The notes: a model not told the origin generated them from the sequence alone. A DNA stretch of 64,000 nucleotides from Lytechinus variegatus (GCF_018143015.1 NC_054753.1:27855462-27919461), one strand, 5' to 3'. Positions 11,116 through 24,100 are shown, numbered from the stretch's first letter. A program made the numbers and translations.

Positions 11116-11620
11116 ATGATGCGAAATACATGTATGGTAGTTGAGCATGTTTGTATCTCATGGCAACATTGCCTTACGCTGAGGTTTTTTTTTTTGGGGG
11201 GGGGCTAATGAAGAATAAAAGAAATTCAAAATCCAATCGTGAACCCTGTCACCCCTCTTTAACACTAGCATAATCTATATTTAAATCATGTGGTATTAAT
11301 AGCTTAAACCTAGTACCTTTGTACTGCATCCCTGATATTTGCGTTTCCATATCTTGTCCGCCATATTTCACTAACAGAATTACTCTCAGCCAATCAGATA
11401 GAAGTATTTCGGTAGCTTATAACAACTTTCCGTAACAATCATTGCTTCCTTGAAATGATGTAAAGTGATTCGAGATTTTTCCATACAGAATGATTTCCAA
11501 TGATTACGCTCTCATAGTAAAATTCGTCATACATAGATAGTTTAATATAAAAACGAATATGATATTTCACTTTTATGCCTATATGATAAAATTGATTTTT
11601 CATCCATTCCAGCTTCTCAT
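11116..11620. other. Spacer between units A and B
   Basis: This ~500 bp has no paralogous partner in the other units. It contains a T-run/G-run tract near 11190. Around 11370-11440 lies a fragment of the MITE family recognisable by CAGCCAATCAGAT and TCGGTAGCTTATAACAA (compare 52132-52270). No gene is seen. Confidence 0.5.
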
Positions 11621-11802
11621 AACCTCTGCTATTTTCGTGAAGCAAGTGTATCAAATGATGACAAATAAACACTCTAAGAATAATCTATCGTGTTTTTTTT
11701 TGTAGGGGGGATGGGCAAAGTCCAGACCATTACGCGGGGGGGGGTGGTATGGGGTTATGGGGACATGTCTTGTTTCCACCAACCCTTTTTGGTGGTCGAG
11801 GG

Positions 11803-14392
11803 CAGGCGCGTACGCAGGATTTTTGAAAGGGGGGGGGGGTTCGAGCTGATTTTTTTTTTTAATCTCCCGCCCAGTCTCTAAAAAGTGATGAGGGGGGGGA
11901 GTGATGATTTTTTTTCTTTTTTTTTTCAGCGCTGCAAATAAGACAATAACATTTAAGTGGGGATGGGGTATGTAACAGTGCGGTCATGACCCGCAAGCGA
12001 GCAGAAATGTTCTCGTTTTTGCGTTGAAAACATAACCTTTTTGTCAATAGTTTGTTGGTATCATTGTCGATGTTACATGTCCTTCGGATCGATATGGCCT
12101 TGATCAGAACACTAGAAACTTGAGAAATGTCATGAATAATTACGAGCGAGCGGAGCGAGCGAGCCGAAATGTTTGCGTTTTTCCGTCAAAACATACAATT
12201 CTTCTCAATAGCTTGTTGGTAATGATCAGTGGCGTACCGTGGGTCGCGGCATTGGGGGGGGGCACCAGCAAAAATTTTGAGTCACCAAGTGAGCGCGCGA
12301 AGCGCGCTCAGCTACTAATTATTCTGACCTAATAGAAATATTTTAAGGACAGTGTCATTAAACGGATATGTATGTCACTGATCACATAATGCGAGCGCGA
12401 AGCGCGAGCTGAAATTTTTTTATATTCAGACCTAAAAGGGGAAATTATAAGCAAATTTTTGTAATCATGATATGTACTTGTTTCGCTAAACAAACAATGC
12501 GAGCGCGAAGCGCTAGCTGAAATTTTTGTATATATTGATCAGACATTTTAAGGACTATATTTTAGGAATCTATTAAGAGTATATATATCTCACCATAGTA
12601 TTCTAATGCGAGTGCCAAGCGCTTGCTGATTTTGTTAGAATTATATGCATCCAAACACATAAACACAATTGTCATTGTAATCATGATTAAAATGCGCATC
12701 TCACTAATCAAATATTGCACGTGCAAAGCGCGAGCTGAAAATTTTAGGAATTTCAGACCTGAAGAGGGACATTTTAAGGCTTTTTTGTAGGAATTCACGA
12801 CGACCCTACGTATTTCATTAACCAAATGAAGCGAGCGCGAAGCGCAGGCTGAAATTTTTGTATATATATTGACCCTAAACGTGGATATTTTAAGGACTAT
12901 TTTTAAAAGAATCCATTAAGAGTACACATATCTCACCATAGCTATCTAATGCGAGTGCCAAGCGCATGCTGAGTTTGTTAGAATTACACCTAAAGACATA
13001 CTTTTTGTAGTCAATGTAGTCATGATTATCATACGCATCTCACTAGTCAAATATTGCGAGCGCGAGCTGAAAAATTTGGAAATTCACACCTGAAGAGGGG
13101 CATTCTAAGGCTTGTTTGTAGGAATTCACGTAGACCACTAACCAAATGATGCGAGCGCAAGCTGAAATCTTCGATATTCAGATTAAAAAAATTGACATTT
13201 TAAGGACTGATTTTAGGAAATCATGAAGAGCAGACATATTATCTCACTAATCCACTAATGCGAACGTAAGCACGGACGGGAAATGTTTTATATTAAGACC
13301 TTAAAATGATATGTCACTACATAAAACAATAATAATTCGAAGTGCGAGGAGATATATTTGGTGTATATTGACTTGAACACGGGAGGTTTTAGTACAACAG
13401 GATTATATATCTCGTTAAACAGACAATGCGAGTATCAGGAACAATGAAGTAATAGGCCCTGAGCAAATTATGTTTCATAAAGTTATATATATTTTTATGT
13501 AATATAACATAAACATAATTAACAATAATTTCTTCCATCCCACTATGTTTCTTTCACTTTCTCCCTCTTTTTCCCTTTTCCCCCATTTTTTTTTGGCCAG
13601 CCGATGGGGGGGGGGGGGGGGGCACGTGCCCCCCTATGCCCCCGTAGTTACGCCACTGGTAATGATTACATATTAGTTGATGATACATGTCCTTCTGCTC
13701 GTAAGTCTCATGATATGGCCTTGATCAAAAGACTAGAAACTTAAGGAATTTCATAAATGATTTCATTAAATAATTTTCGCGTTTTCCCGTCAAAACATAC
13801 ATTTCTTGTCAATAGTTTGTTAGTAAATCAAGTATTAGTCGATGCTACATGTCCTTCTATTCGTAACACTCATAATACGGCCTTGAACAGGAGACTAGAT
13901 ACTTATGGAATTTCATAAATTATTACGAGCGAGCGGAGCGAGCTAACCGACATTTTAGCGTTTTCCGTCATTTTGGTTTTCATATTGGTAAAACATATTT
14001 TGTAAGAAAACGTATGTCTTTGTCTTGGTTCACTTGTATTCATAAGTATATATCATGATAATCATGTATGGCCTTGTTAATGGCGATACCATGATCATGT
14101 CGGCGACATGCGGAAATAAAAGATATAATAAAATGGAGCGAGCGAAGCGAGCGGAAATTTTTTTCTGTGTTTTTCGTCGGAAACATGAGATTCTGTTCAT
14201 TATTGCTGTCATATATATTATTGGGTAGGGGAACTGTCCGTAACCAGACCAAGGAGTTATCAGGCGCTTGCCCGATAACTCCTTGACCAGACCGACCTCC
14301 GGTGAGACAAGCAAAAAAAAAAAAAAAAAAAAAAGGAAACGAAAAGGGGGGGGGGGTTGAACCCCCTAAACCCCCCCTTGCGTACGCGCCTG
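11803..14392. mobile_element. hAT-like non-autonomous element, CAGGCGCGTACGCA family, copy 1
   Basis: Perfect 14 bp ends, CAGGCGCGTACGCA and TGCGTACGCGCCTG, are flanked by the 8 bp target duplication GTCGAGGG (11795-11802 and 14393-14400). Unit A keeps the empty site GGTGGTCGAGGGGGAGC near 222-238. The 8 bp duplication and CAG-type ends fit the hAT superfamily. The interior is built of ~180 bp tandem units with ACGAGCGAGCGGAGCGAGC cores and carries a nested element at 12227-13658. No transposase is seen, so mobilisation must have been in trans. Confidence 0.9.
12227..13658. mobile_element. hAT-like non-autonomous element, CAGTGGCGTA family, nested
   Basis: The ends CAGTGGCGTACCGTGGG and CCCCGTAGTTACGCCACTG share the CAGTGGCGTA terminus. 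The element is flanked by the perfect 8 bp duplication GTAATGAT (12219-12226, 13659-13666). The empty site is present in the sister copy of the host element (GTAATGATTACATATTAG near 46655). The interior holds about nine tandem units of 100-130 bp, each with a GCGAGCGCGAAGCGCGAGCT-like core. A related copy lies at 61744-62871. Confidence 0.92.
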
Positions 14393-14599
14393 GTCGAGGG
14401 GGAACTTATTCTTTCTCCCCACCCCACCTGTTACGCCCATGTCATATCATTGCCATTATTTGTTTTAAACATGTTAAAAATGTACAATGTACACAATGCC
14501 AAAGGTTATGTCGTTGGAAATTCGCAGTTATTGACAAACAGTCGAATTTGTAAATGCATGTGACTTGTAAGTACACGATTAAGTATACATCCTTATTGT

Positions 14600-14707
14600 G
14601 AATTATTTAGGCCAAGACGAGCTTCATCGTGAGAGTACATCGTATTACAGCATTTTGATTAAACAGAGATTTTTATCGTGTGAGCGGATACAGGCGGTTC
14701 GAGGGAA
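14600..14707 (+). other. Candidate noncoding first exon, TRIM B
   Basis: This is the paralogue of the 430-550 tract. It ends before GTAAGC at 14708. A small shift (GAGGGAAGTAAGC here, GAGGAAGGTAAGC in A) moves the donor by one base relative to A. That is harmless in a UTR. Confidence 0.4.
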
Positions 14708-15069
14708 GTAAGCAAACCCATTCATGTATTTTCCAAAGATATATTTCTCTATCCGTTTTCAAATTTTTCAACAAAAAAAACATATAAGCCCGTGTTAAAT
14801 ATGACTATTTCAGGATACCTTCCACGTCAGTTTTAAAGTTACTCTGTGACTAAAGTGTTAAGAGATTATAATATATTCAACATTTATTTCATGGGGATGT
14901 AGACCTACTTTGTTAAATTCTGTTCAAGATACATGTAAGAACAAGGAAAATCCTTAAATCAGTTTCTATGAGGAAATATGATTGAACTAGATCAACGTCG
15001 TTTGTCAACCCGGAAGTAGTAGAGAAATTGTCTAAAGTATTTTAAAACATATATCATACATAGGGCAAC

Positions 15070-15530
15070 TTTAAAGGGATGGTCCAGGCTGGAGATATTC
15101 ATATCTCAATAAAATGAAATAAAATTCCCAGAGCAAAATGCTGAAAATTTGATTAGAATTGGATAACAAATAATGAAATTATTGGATTTTAAAGATTTGC
15201 ACTATTCCGATGAAACAGCCCGGGCATGTCATCATGAATATTCATTAGATGGGCTGATGATGTCATATCCCCCACATGTTCTTTTCTATTTCATTATATG
15301 AATTTATGTTTATTCATATTTTTTCTACCAAGAATTAAAACGATTGGATTGGCAACTGATTTAGTGCATTGGTTATTTATTGTTGCAACTTATTTTATCA
15401 TAATAGAGACACATCATTTACACATGTATGAAAAATGAAACATTTATGATTTCATGTAATAACATAAGAAAAAGAAAAGTGGGGTGTGACACCATCAGCC
15501 CACCTAATGAATATTCATGGCCATTATGCC
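15070..15530. mobile_element. MITE, TTTAAAGGGATGGTCC family, truncated
   Basis: The left end matches the element at 914. The interior has an inverted pair: TCATGAATATTCATTAGATG near 15230 and TAATGAATATTCATGGCC near 15507. These are the subterminal arms of this family. The outer right end is lost. Confidence 0.5.
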
Positions 15531-15591
15531 TCTCAGGTGGGGGGGGGTGGAGCACGGTCCAAATGTGTCCCGCTGGATCTGCCAGTGAGAT

Positions 15592-15712
15592 GATGATGAT
15601 GATAACAAAAGCTGGATCTATAAAGCTTTTTTTCTGAAGATATAACATGTATAAAGCGCTGCTATTATTACACCGGCTTAAGCTGAGTCATAACCACTAG
15701 ACCACGACGAAT
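15592..15712 (-). mobile_element. tRNA-derived SINE, internally deleted
   Basis: It shares both ends with the SINE at 2612-2893: an (ATG/ATC)n tail side with AAAGCTGGATCTATAAAGC, and a head ending TAACCACTAGACCACGACGA. The B-box side and most of the body are missing. Confidence 0.6.
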
Positions 15713-15990
15713 TGGATATTTTTTCATAGCCCTGCCCCCCCCGAAACCTAAGCTATGAGCTTCCTATAATACCCTGTATCAAAGTACATTCTCTAGTAAC
15801 AAACGTGCGATAATATCACATTTTATGTTTAGCAAATATATAGATAATGTGGGTAAATAATTAGCAATAACTTATCTTTGAGATGTCCCTGTTTTTTTTA
15901 TTTTTATGAGAGTCTAAGTACATACATACTGAATGATTTGCATATTTTTTCATTGTCTTTTATTTTGCAGTCTTATAGAGAGTTTCCATC

Positions 15991-17817
15991 ATGGCTGACA
16001 CATTAAAAAATGTCATCTCCCAGAGTACGGAGTGTCCTGTATGTCTTTCTACCTTCACTGATCCCAAGATCCTGTCTTGTTCTCACACATTCTGCAAGAC
16101 TTGCCTGGACAACCTCTTGGAGTGCCAAGGTAATTACCAGATTCGATGCCCTGTCTGCAGAGCAGTAACCCAGGTCCCAAGCCAAGATGTCAGCAAACTA
16201 CCGGTAAATCTTGCTTTGAAGAATCTTATAGAGGACATGAGGTGTCATCCTCAGATTTGCACGAGTTGTAAATCCGATGACAAGTCCAGTGCTGCTGTCT
16301 ACTGCCAAGACTGTGGCAAGTATCTCTGCACCACTTGCCTCAACGCCCACTCTCAATGGGGTGACTTCATTGATCATGAAGTCATAGCCATGAGTGAGAT
16401 ATTATCAGGGAAGGTGACGATACGTAGATACCGGAAATGCAGGAAACACCCGAAAGAAGACGAGGAGTGTTTCTGTTCCAACTGTAGGAGATTCACATGC
16501 TTCAAGTGTGTTGTCATGGAACATAAAGACGAAGCTAGGCACCAGGTCATAGAGGCAGCTGCTTATGAGAACAGACACAGGGAGAGAATCAAAGACATAA
16601 AATCAAAGGTGGATGTGAAGCAAGCATGCTTTCACAAGTACTTAGATTTCATCGATGATCAGATGAAGCTTGTTGGCAGTGCTAAGAAAGAGTGTATATA
16701 TGATGTCAACAAGGCTTACAATGACATAGTCCGGCAACTGACAGAGAGAAGAGACATTCTGCTTGGAGAAGTTAAGGAAAAGACCGAAGGAGTAGAGAAA
16801 GAACTGGAAGGGATAAAGACATCGGCTCAGAAGTACATCACTCAGTTAACAACCATAGCTGACATGGTAATCAACAGAACAAAGATACCATTCGATATGG
16901 ATACTTTGGCTGCACACGACACTCTCTGTGAGGAGATTCGAGAGGCCTTTGATCAAGAGGATCCTGACTACGAGAAGCCCAGGAAATCAAGCAAGAAAGG
17001 GAAAAGTGTCGGTTTTGAGAAACACGTTCGAAATGACGAGCTAGACCTCGGTAAGATTGTTAACGTAGTTGCGAAGGACGTCGAACTGCCTACTAACGAT
17101 AGCATGAATGTCATGGTTAATACTCCAGATGGTAGGATGGCAGTAGGGTGCAAGGCAGGTGGTATCAACATCTTCTCTTCTGACGGCGAATTCCAACAGA
17201 CAGTTCTCAACGATGTTTGTATTCGTGGGGTAGCGTTCCTCTCTGACGGTCGATGTATTGTGATCGATTATGAGAACGATATCACACTCTACACACCAGA
17301 ATACGTAAAACTGAATGTAATGTTTGAATCTTTAGGTGTAGATGAAGGTGGATTTTCTAAACTCACTGTTGATGATGCTGATCTCATCTATGTGAGCTAC
17401 AGAAAAGCCCAAAAGATCCATGTATTTTCAGCAGCAGGTGGGCAAGCAGTCAGGGAGATACCATGCAATGGATATGAGCCACGACAAATCACTAGTTACG
17501 ATGACTCTCTACTAATTGGAACAGGGAATACTTTACGATTGATGGACAATGAAGGTGTTGTACAACATACATTAACCAAACCTGGTAGTTCAGTTCATGC
17601 TGCTGTATCTCAAGGTAATCTCATCCTGTTAGCCACGATGAAGCATGAAGAAGGGTTAGTGAGTATTGACGAGTATACAAATGAGCTAACACCCATTCGA
17701 AACCTTGTTAATGATTACAAGATTGCAAAGCCTTGTAGAAATTGGTATTATCTCCAGCAATACCGATCAGGCGAGATCGCTTTCTGCACCCCGGATAGAC
17801 TCTATATATTCTACTGA
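15991..17817 (+). CDS. TRIM-family E3 ubiquitin ligase, copy B
   Basis: This intact 608-aa paralogue of copies A and C has the same RING (C15...C56), two B-boxes, coiled coil and C-terminal propeller. ATG follows the acceptor at 15970 by 20 bases. It is the most diverged of the three through the second B-box and coiled coil (for example CFKCVVMEHKDEARHQ where A and C have CFRCVVMAHTGEGHQ, one extra residue). In the propeller, differences cluster at a few loop-like sites. The stop is followed 50 bp later by a LINE in the same orientation, so the original 3' UTR is displaced by 3.3 kb and transcripts may end in LINE sequence. A role in cytosolic ubiquitination is a family inference; the target is unknown. 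Confidence 0.92.
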   Translation: MADTLKNVISQSTECPVCLSTFTDPKILSCSHTFCKTCLDNLLECQGNYQIRCPVCRAVTQVPSQDVSKLPVNLALKNLIEDMRCHPQICTSCKSDDKSSAAVYCQDCGKYLCTTCLNAHSQWGDFIDHEVIAMSEILSGKVTIRRYRKCRKHPKEDEECFCSNCRRFTCFKCVVMEHKDEARHQVIEAAAYENRHRERIKDIKSKVDVKQACFHKYLDFIDDQMKLVGSAKKECIYDVNKAYNDIVRQLTERRDILLGEVKEKTEGVEKELEGIKTSAQKYITQLTTIADMVINRTKIPFDMDTLAAHDTLCEEIREAFDQEDPDYEKPRKSSKKGKSVGFEKHVRNDELDLGKIVNVVAKDVELPTNDSMNVMVNTPDGRMAVGCKAGGINIFSSDGEFQQTVLNDVCIRGVAFLSDGRCIVIDYENDITLYTPEYVKLNVMFESLGVDEGGFSKLTVDDADLIYVSYRKAQKIHVFSAAGGQAVREIPCNGYEPRQITSYDDSLLIGTGNTLRLMDNEGVVQHTLTKPGSSVHAAVSQGNLILLATMKHEEGLVSIDEYTNELTPIRNLVNDYKIAKPCRNWYYLQQYRSGEIAFCTPDRLYIFY

Positions 17818-17867
17818 TAATAATGGATTAACTTTAATGCATTACAGTGTTACGGTATCACTACATA

Positions 17868-20800
17868 CATACCCGGAGTGGGTTCTGATCATTTGGCTAT
17901 TATTTTAGAATTTAAGGTACAAGAAGAAACAAGATGTAATGCTATGAATTGGAAATTTAATAATACCCTATGCGACGATGAAGTGTTCTGTTCTGAAATG
18001 ACGAAAAATTTAGATCTGTGGATTAAAGATATTTCACAATTTGATGATATGAGAATAGGTTGGGAATTTCTCAAGTATAATATTCGCCTATTTTCGCATA
18101 AATACAGTATTGAAAAGGCACGGAAAAGGAAAGAAAGGCGAAGAGAACTGGAAAACAGGCTAAAAAGGTTGCAGTTTCTGTTGGATTCCGAGGGTGAAAA
18201 GCATGTTGAGGAATATAAAAAGATTGAAAGCGAATATGAGTCTTATTTAGATTATATAACACAAGGTATCATATTAAGGTCTAAAGCAAATTGGATGGAA
18301 TTTGGGGAGAAAAATACTAATTTTTTTCTTAATTTAGAAAAAGGCCACAAAAATAAATCATCAATTTTTAAGCTGAAGCAAGGTGATTCCATACTTACAG
18401 ATATGAAAAATATTAATTCTGAAATAAAATCATTTTATACACAATTATATAAAAAGCCTAATGTCGACTCGAGGCAAAACTCCTTATTCTTAGGACAAGA
18501 AAATATTCCAAAGTTACCCTCGGACGCCAAGAGTAAATGTGACTTGCCGTTAACGTTAGAGGAATGTACATCATCCCTATTACTTATGTCAAAAAACAAG
18601 TCACCGGGAAACGACGGTTTAACGGTTGAGTTCTATCGCAAATTCTGGGGTAAAATTGGACAGCTTTTGGTAGATAATCTTAACTACAGTTTTCAACAAG
18701 GTCAACTTTCTAGTTCACAAAGACAAGGTTTAATTACACTCATATCAAAGAAAGGTAAAGACAAAATGTTAATCGAAAATTACCGACCCATCACTCTAGT
18801 GAATGTTGATTTGAAAATTGGCTCTAAAGCACTTGCAGAAAGATTAAAGAAAGTTCTACCGGATTTGATTCACCCTGATCAGGTAGCATTTATAAAGGAC
18901 AGATTTATTGGAGAAGCTGTCAGGACAGTTAAAGATGCTCTTTTCTTTTCCGAATTGAAAAATATCCCCGGAATATTATTAAGTTTGGACTTCCAAAAGG
19001 CGTTCGATTCACTAGATCATACTTTTTGTTGAATGTCCTCCGATCATTCAATTTTGGAGAAGGATTTTGTAATTTTATTAAAGTTTTATATACCAATTTA
19101 GAAAGTGCGGTAATGAATCGGGGTCTGTCATCGGGTTATTTTCCCGTTGAAAGAGGCGTTAGACAGGGGGACCCATTGAGTCCTTATCTGTTTGTTTTAG
19201 CTATAGAAACATTTGCTATAAATATTCGTGAAAATAAGACAATACATGGTTTAAAAATATCTGACAATTTAGAATTGAAATTGTCGATGTACGCGGACGA
19301 CATAACGGTTTTCCTTTCAGACAATATTTCATTTAGACATCTTTTGAATACACTTCAGAATTTCCGAAAGGAATCATCACTCTCTATCAATATTTTCAAA
19401 ACAAAGGCAATGTGGATAGGAGCCTGTAAAGATAATCAACATTCACTAGAGAATATTCAGTTTGAGAAGTCTTTGACAATTCTTGGAGTAGATATAGCAC
19501 ATTCACCCAATGTTTTTTCTTTACAATTGCAAAGAACACTTGATAAATTTAGAGTACAATTGAATTTATGGAAAGCTCGTCATTTATCCTTAATAGGCAA
19601 AATACAAATTGTCAAAACCTTTGCTTTTTCGCAATTACTTTACCTTGCAAGTCTGTCAAAAATCCCAGATTATTATATAAAAGAAGTTAATAAGTTAGTT
19701 TTTGGGTTCATTTGGAACGGCCCTGACAGGATCAAAAGGGAGATACTTGTTAAGCAGTATGAAGATGGGGGACTCAAAATGATTTGTTTAAAATCTCTTT
19801 TACAAGTGCAAAAAGTCAAGTGGATACAGAGAGTTTTTACATCCAATTCTAAGGGATGGAAGATTATTTTGTTGACATTGCTTCAAAATGTAGGTGGTGA
19901 CTTTATATTTCATTGTAATTATGATCTTAATATTTTAAACTTGACAATTCCTGAATGGTATAAAGATGTCATGATTAGTTGGAGCACAGTATTTCAGAAA
20001 AACATTAAAATATGTGATCAAATACTATGGAATAACAGATGTATATTACAAAATGGAAAATCTTTTTATAAGCCAGAGATAAAAAACAAAGGTTTTGTTA
20101 AGGTGTCACATATGTTGGATGAGTATGGCAGACCATTAAGATGGAAAGATGCCAAAAATAAAGGCTTAACATTTGTTGAATACTTTCTGCTTCTCGACTG
20201 TTACAAGTTTATGCCATCAAAATGGAAATTATTTTTTCTATCTCAAAATTTTCATCCCATTCTTGACAACACTTCATCGATTCCAACTTTAACTATTGAT
20301 GACATCACTAGAGAAGTAACAGGTGTACCAAAGTATATATTTTACACATTTTTTATGAAGGAAAATAACCCATCAATTTCAAATATATTTACACGTTTAA
20401 AAGACACCTATGGGTTTCAACAAGAAGAAGTAAGAGAACTTTTAAAACTACCTCTACGTACTACTATAGATACGAGACTTCGAGCTTTACAATTCAAGAT
20501 TCTTAATAATTTGATTCCTACCAAGGTTTGGTTATTCCGTATTAAAAAGGTAACGGATACACTCTGTACATTTTGTAAAGAATCACCAGAAACTCTAGTG
20601 CATCTTTTTTATTCTTGCCATGTTGTTAACCAATTTTGGAATAATGTTGGTACACTCTTTGCTTCACTAGATCTTCCTGATTTCCTCTTAGAAAGTTATG
20701 TTCTTTTTGGTATCTGTAAGCCCCAAATTCCCAGAAATATATTTATATTGAACTTTCTGCTCCTGTCAGGTAAACAATATATTTTTAGATGCCGATGTGA

Positions 20801-21183
20801 CGAAACAAAACCTACTCTCTCCCATTTTTGTAACTTTCTTTTATCATTTGAAACTGTTGAACATACCATTGCACAAAGGAAATGCAAATTAGAAAAACAT
20901 GATGGCAAGTGGGCTATCATTCTGAATACTTTAAAGAGGCGATAAAGCAGAAGGCTATTTTGTTATGTTTATTTTTTTTATAGGCCAAGTGCCTGAATTT
21001 TTTGTTGTTGTTGTTATTGTTGTAAACAAACATATTTTTTCTTATTTTATACTATTTTGTATGTTAGACATGTTATTTTATATGCCAACGTCATCTGAAC
21101 TTTAATATGTGATCCATTATACCATGAATGTTTTGTTATGTATATTTTGATGAAAAGGATCAATAAAACTTGAATTACAAAAA
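17868..21183 (+). mobile_element. Tx1/L1-like LINE, 5'-truncated, in 3' UTR of TRIM B
   Basis: Target duplications ATCACTACATA flank it (17857-17867 and 21184-21194). The 3' end is CAATAAAACTTGAATTAC plus an A-run. Unit C shows the empty site (ATCACTACATATCGAGG near 57643). The 5' end starts inside the apurinic endonuclease domain and retains only its last motif (GSDHLAI). The high quality of the remaining frame and the near-perfect target duplication point to a recent insertion. Confidence 0.93.
17878..20945 (+). pseudogene. LINE ORF2 remnant: endonuclease tail, reverse transcriptase, zinc-knuckle C-terminus
   Basis: The first part (to 19032) carries the SDH motif of the endonuclease, then reverse transcriptase blocks including YRPITLVNVDLKI, a GxxxKALAERLKKVLP stretch and the motif A region SLDFQKAFDSLDH. 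The second part (19026-20945) continues in another frame with GVRQGDPLSPYLF and the catalytic YADDI box. It ends with a C-X2-C...H-X4-C zinc knuckle (CTFCKESPETLVHLFYSC). The two frames meet at a T-run near 19022-19027, where loss of one T fits. These motifs place it in the L1/Tx1 group rather than CR1 or RTE. Without the endonuclease and ORF1 it could not move by itself, whatever the status of the frameshift. Confidence 0.9.
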
Positions 21184-24100
21184 ATCACTACATATCGAGG
21201 AGGGGGGAGGGGGTCATATCCACTGAATTGTCCCCCTAGCTTTTTAATGTTATAATTTAAACGGATTTATACAAATCATTTAATTATACCTTTGAAGTCA
21301 AGAACTTCGTTTTGTTTAGTTAATATATATAATAATTTTTTTTTTATTAATCGAATTCCCGCATTACGAGTCAACTACTTAGTAGAATATTGATGGGTTT
21401 GAATTCAGTGTACTCGAATTGGCTTAGCTTAGTTTAGTTCCTAGGGGGTGTTTCACAAAGATTTGATTTAATTGATCAGATATCACCAATGCTGTACGAA
21501 CATGAAATCAAGACACATTTTTTTCTTTTGTCATGTTTCTGCTGGCTTATTTGAAAATGCAAAGGCAACGTGGTACAACAGTTTAGGCAAGGGAGATCGA
21601 AAAAGTTTAGAATATTGTAATTGAAAAGACACAAGCAACCACAACCAAGGACACAATCATATTGACAGTTAACTTGAAATAGTTTGTCTTCGTCGACCTG
21701 AGGTCGTAATCATTTTGTATTGCACTCCCCTGGACTACTCCATAGAATACACTCTCTGGACTGGACTACTATAGAAGAGTCTATTCTATTCAATGTAGGT
21801 CATTGTACATGTGATGTGTATACATTTAAAAAATTACCATGGACATAACACGAGGAATGGTTCAATTTATTGACTTAATGATAAATGTTTAGAAAAACTT
21901 CTTGTTTACATTGAATGTCTACAATTTTCGCAAATTACCTCCCTAAAATGATAAATCGGTTAAAAACGATCACAATTTGAAATAGTCAGCATTTTACAGT
22001 CTTTACTCTTTAACCCAAAAGTATCTTTGCGAGTCACTATAATGCGTTTAGTTCTAGCAAAAAGTTTATTGTAATGTATATTTCGACACAACCTCGCGTC
22101 TTCTTCGGAGATACGGAACTTAATGCATTATCTTGCAAAGATGAACTCTGTCTCTTCATCTTTATCGAACACACGGAATTTGATATCGTGATACACATAA
22201 TGTATATATACATGTATATATATATATATATTTATATACATGTTTATTTCTTTCTTTATCTATATACATATGTTATATAGAATCACAATCATAATGGTTT
22301 TAGTTTTAACAACATAAATCCAGTCAATGCTTCTTCGCGAATAGTTTAAGCCTCCAATTTTCGATGATCCTTCGCCTTCTTCAAGAGTAAATAACAATGA
22401 TCAGATCAGTCATAATCAGAGGAAGCATCCTCAGAAAGACGTTGTTATAAATGGCTGAGAATGCGATCCTTGCCGTTAAATAAACAATAGTCATAGTAAC
22501 GTATTTTTTGTGATGATCTAATTTTTATTATGATTGATCTAATCATTGTCATTTACTCCTGAAGAAGACGAAGGATATATCGTCGAAAGTTCGAGGCTTT
22601 AGATAAAAAATGTTGGCGAAAAACATTAACTGGATTTTTTACATATATCATATGAAATTATGAACTCTATATCCAACAGGTAGGCCTAGTGCTATGATTG
22701 TTATTTTGAAATCTTCCATGTGAATAGTAAATAGCGGATGCGTATATAATTCTTGATTATGCATGTAACACATACACCTTTCCCTTTTCTTCTCTTTGCG
22801 TTCTAAGTTGCAGGGATTTTAAAGAAATCAAGATGGACTTTAGTTGGGACCAATCGAATTTTGGATTTAGTATGAATACATTGAATTTAGCTTTCAATCT
22901 AATTATAATTTGAATCCGTTGTGATTTAACAATAAATTTGTAGGAATGGTCTCGAACTACAGTTCGTCTGGATTTATTTCAAATCCCTGCAATGTAGAGT
23001 GAAGGTTTCAGGATTTTCTTGTTACGTAAATGCGCAAGACTTGCTTGATGGAGTTTGTAGCTGTGTAGTGTTTTTATTAAGTATATTTAGCTTATCATCA
23101 TACTTAAGTACGGATCAAAATGAAAATAAGACGCCTCGGCTTTCATGAGCTGTCCTTCCAAGGCATTTTATACTTTAAATCTTATATCTGTATTAGTAAT
23201 GCATGACGAATGAAATCAGTCAATGTATTACATGTAAAATAAACTGGTGTATATATCATTGTATATATCATATGAAGTTACGAAGTATGTTACCATCGCA
23301 TATTATTATTATGAATGCTGTTTTTATGTTTTCTGTAAATTTGAACTGTTGTGTATATGTGTTGATTTACACGTCTTTGACTTTTTCTGTACATTTTACG
23401 ATTGTCTTGTTAGTTTAGGGATCAAGATTTAATTGATGAAGTGTGTAGCTGTACTTGTATTTTTTTAAGTAAATGTTGCTCGTCATCAGTTACTTAGGTA
23501 GGAAACCATTAGAATTAAGCTATATCGAGTTTCATGAGCTATCATGTTAAGGTTATGTTACACTTTAAATCTTACACTTATATTTGTTGTATGTTTCCGG
23601 TGAATAAAATCAATCAATCAATGTCATGAAATATACTAGACGATATATATCATGTATATTAGCACACCTCACTAATGTCAGTTTACCACAGATATCTTAA
23701 ATGTACCACCACATTATAATTATGAAGTTATGAGCTATATAACTATATAAAACCAACGCCCACATCATAATTATATAGTTATGAGCTATATAACTATATA
23801 AAACCAACGCCCTGTAAATAGTATATTGTCCATTGCGTACATACGATTAATTTCAAACACGTCTTTGTCTCCTTTCTATAAGTTTTACGACTTCATGTTA
23901 TTTTAGTAGTCAATATTTGTTTGATGTAGTTAGTAGCTGTATCTATATTGGCTTGTTATCAGTAATACTTAGGGTAGACTCCATTGAAATTAAGCCGTTT
24001 TAGCATTCATAGGTTATCCTTTCAAAATATTTTGGCACTCTATATCTTTATATATATCTCTGTATCATGCTATCGTATTTTCATTTTATCTCATATCCTT

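Larger units (their letters stand above)
14708..15970 (+). other. Presumed 5' UTR intron, TRIM B
   Basis: The intron runs to the acceptor TTTTGCAG ending at 15970. It contains a MITE remnant (15070-15530) and an internally deleted SINE (15592-15712). No coding sequence is supported. Confidence 0.4.

Noticed and set aside
11803-14392. Transposase gene inside the hAT-like elements
   Set aside because: Only short, repeat-derived frames exist; the interior is tandem repeats, so the elements are non-autonomous.
17889-18262. Minus-strand frames overlapping the LINE
   Set aside because: Shadows of the plus-strand reverse transcriptase reading frame.
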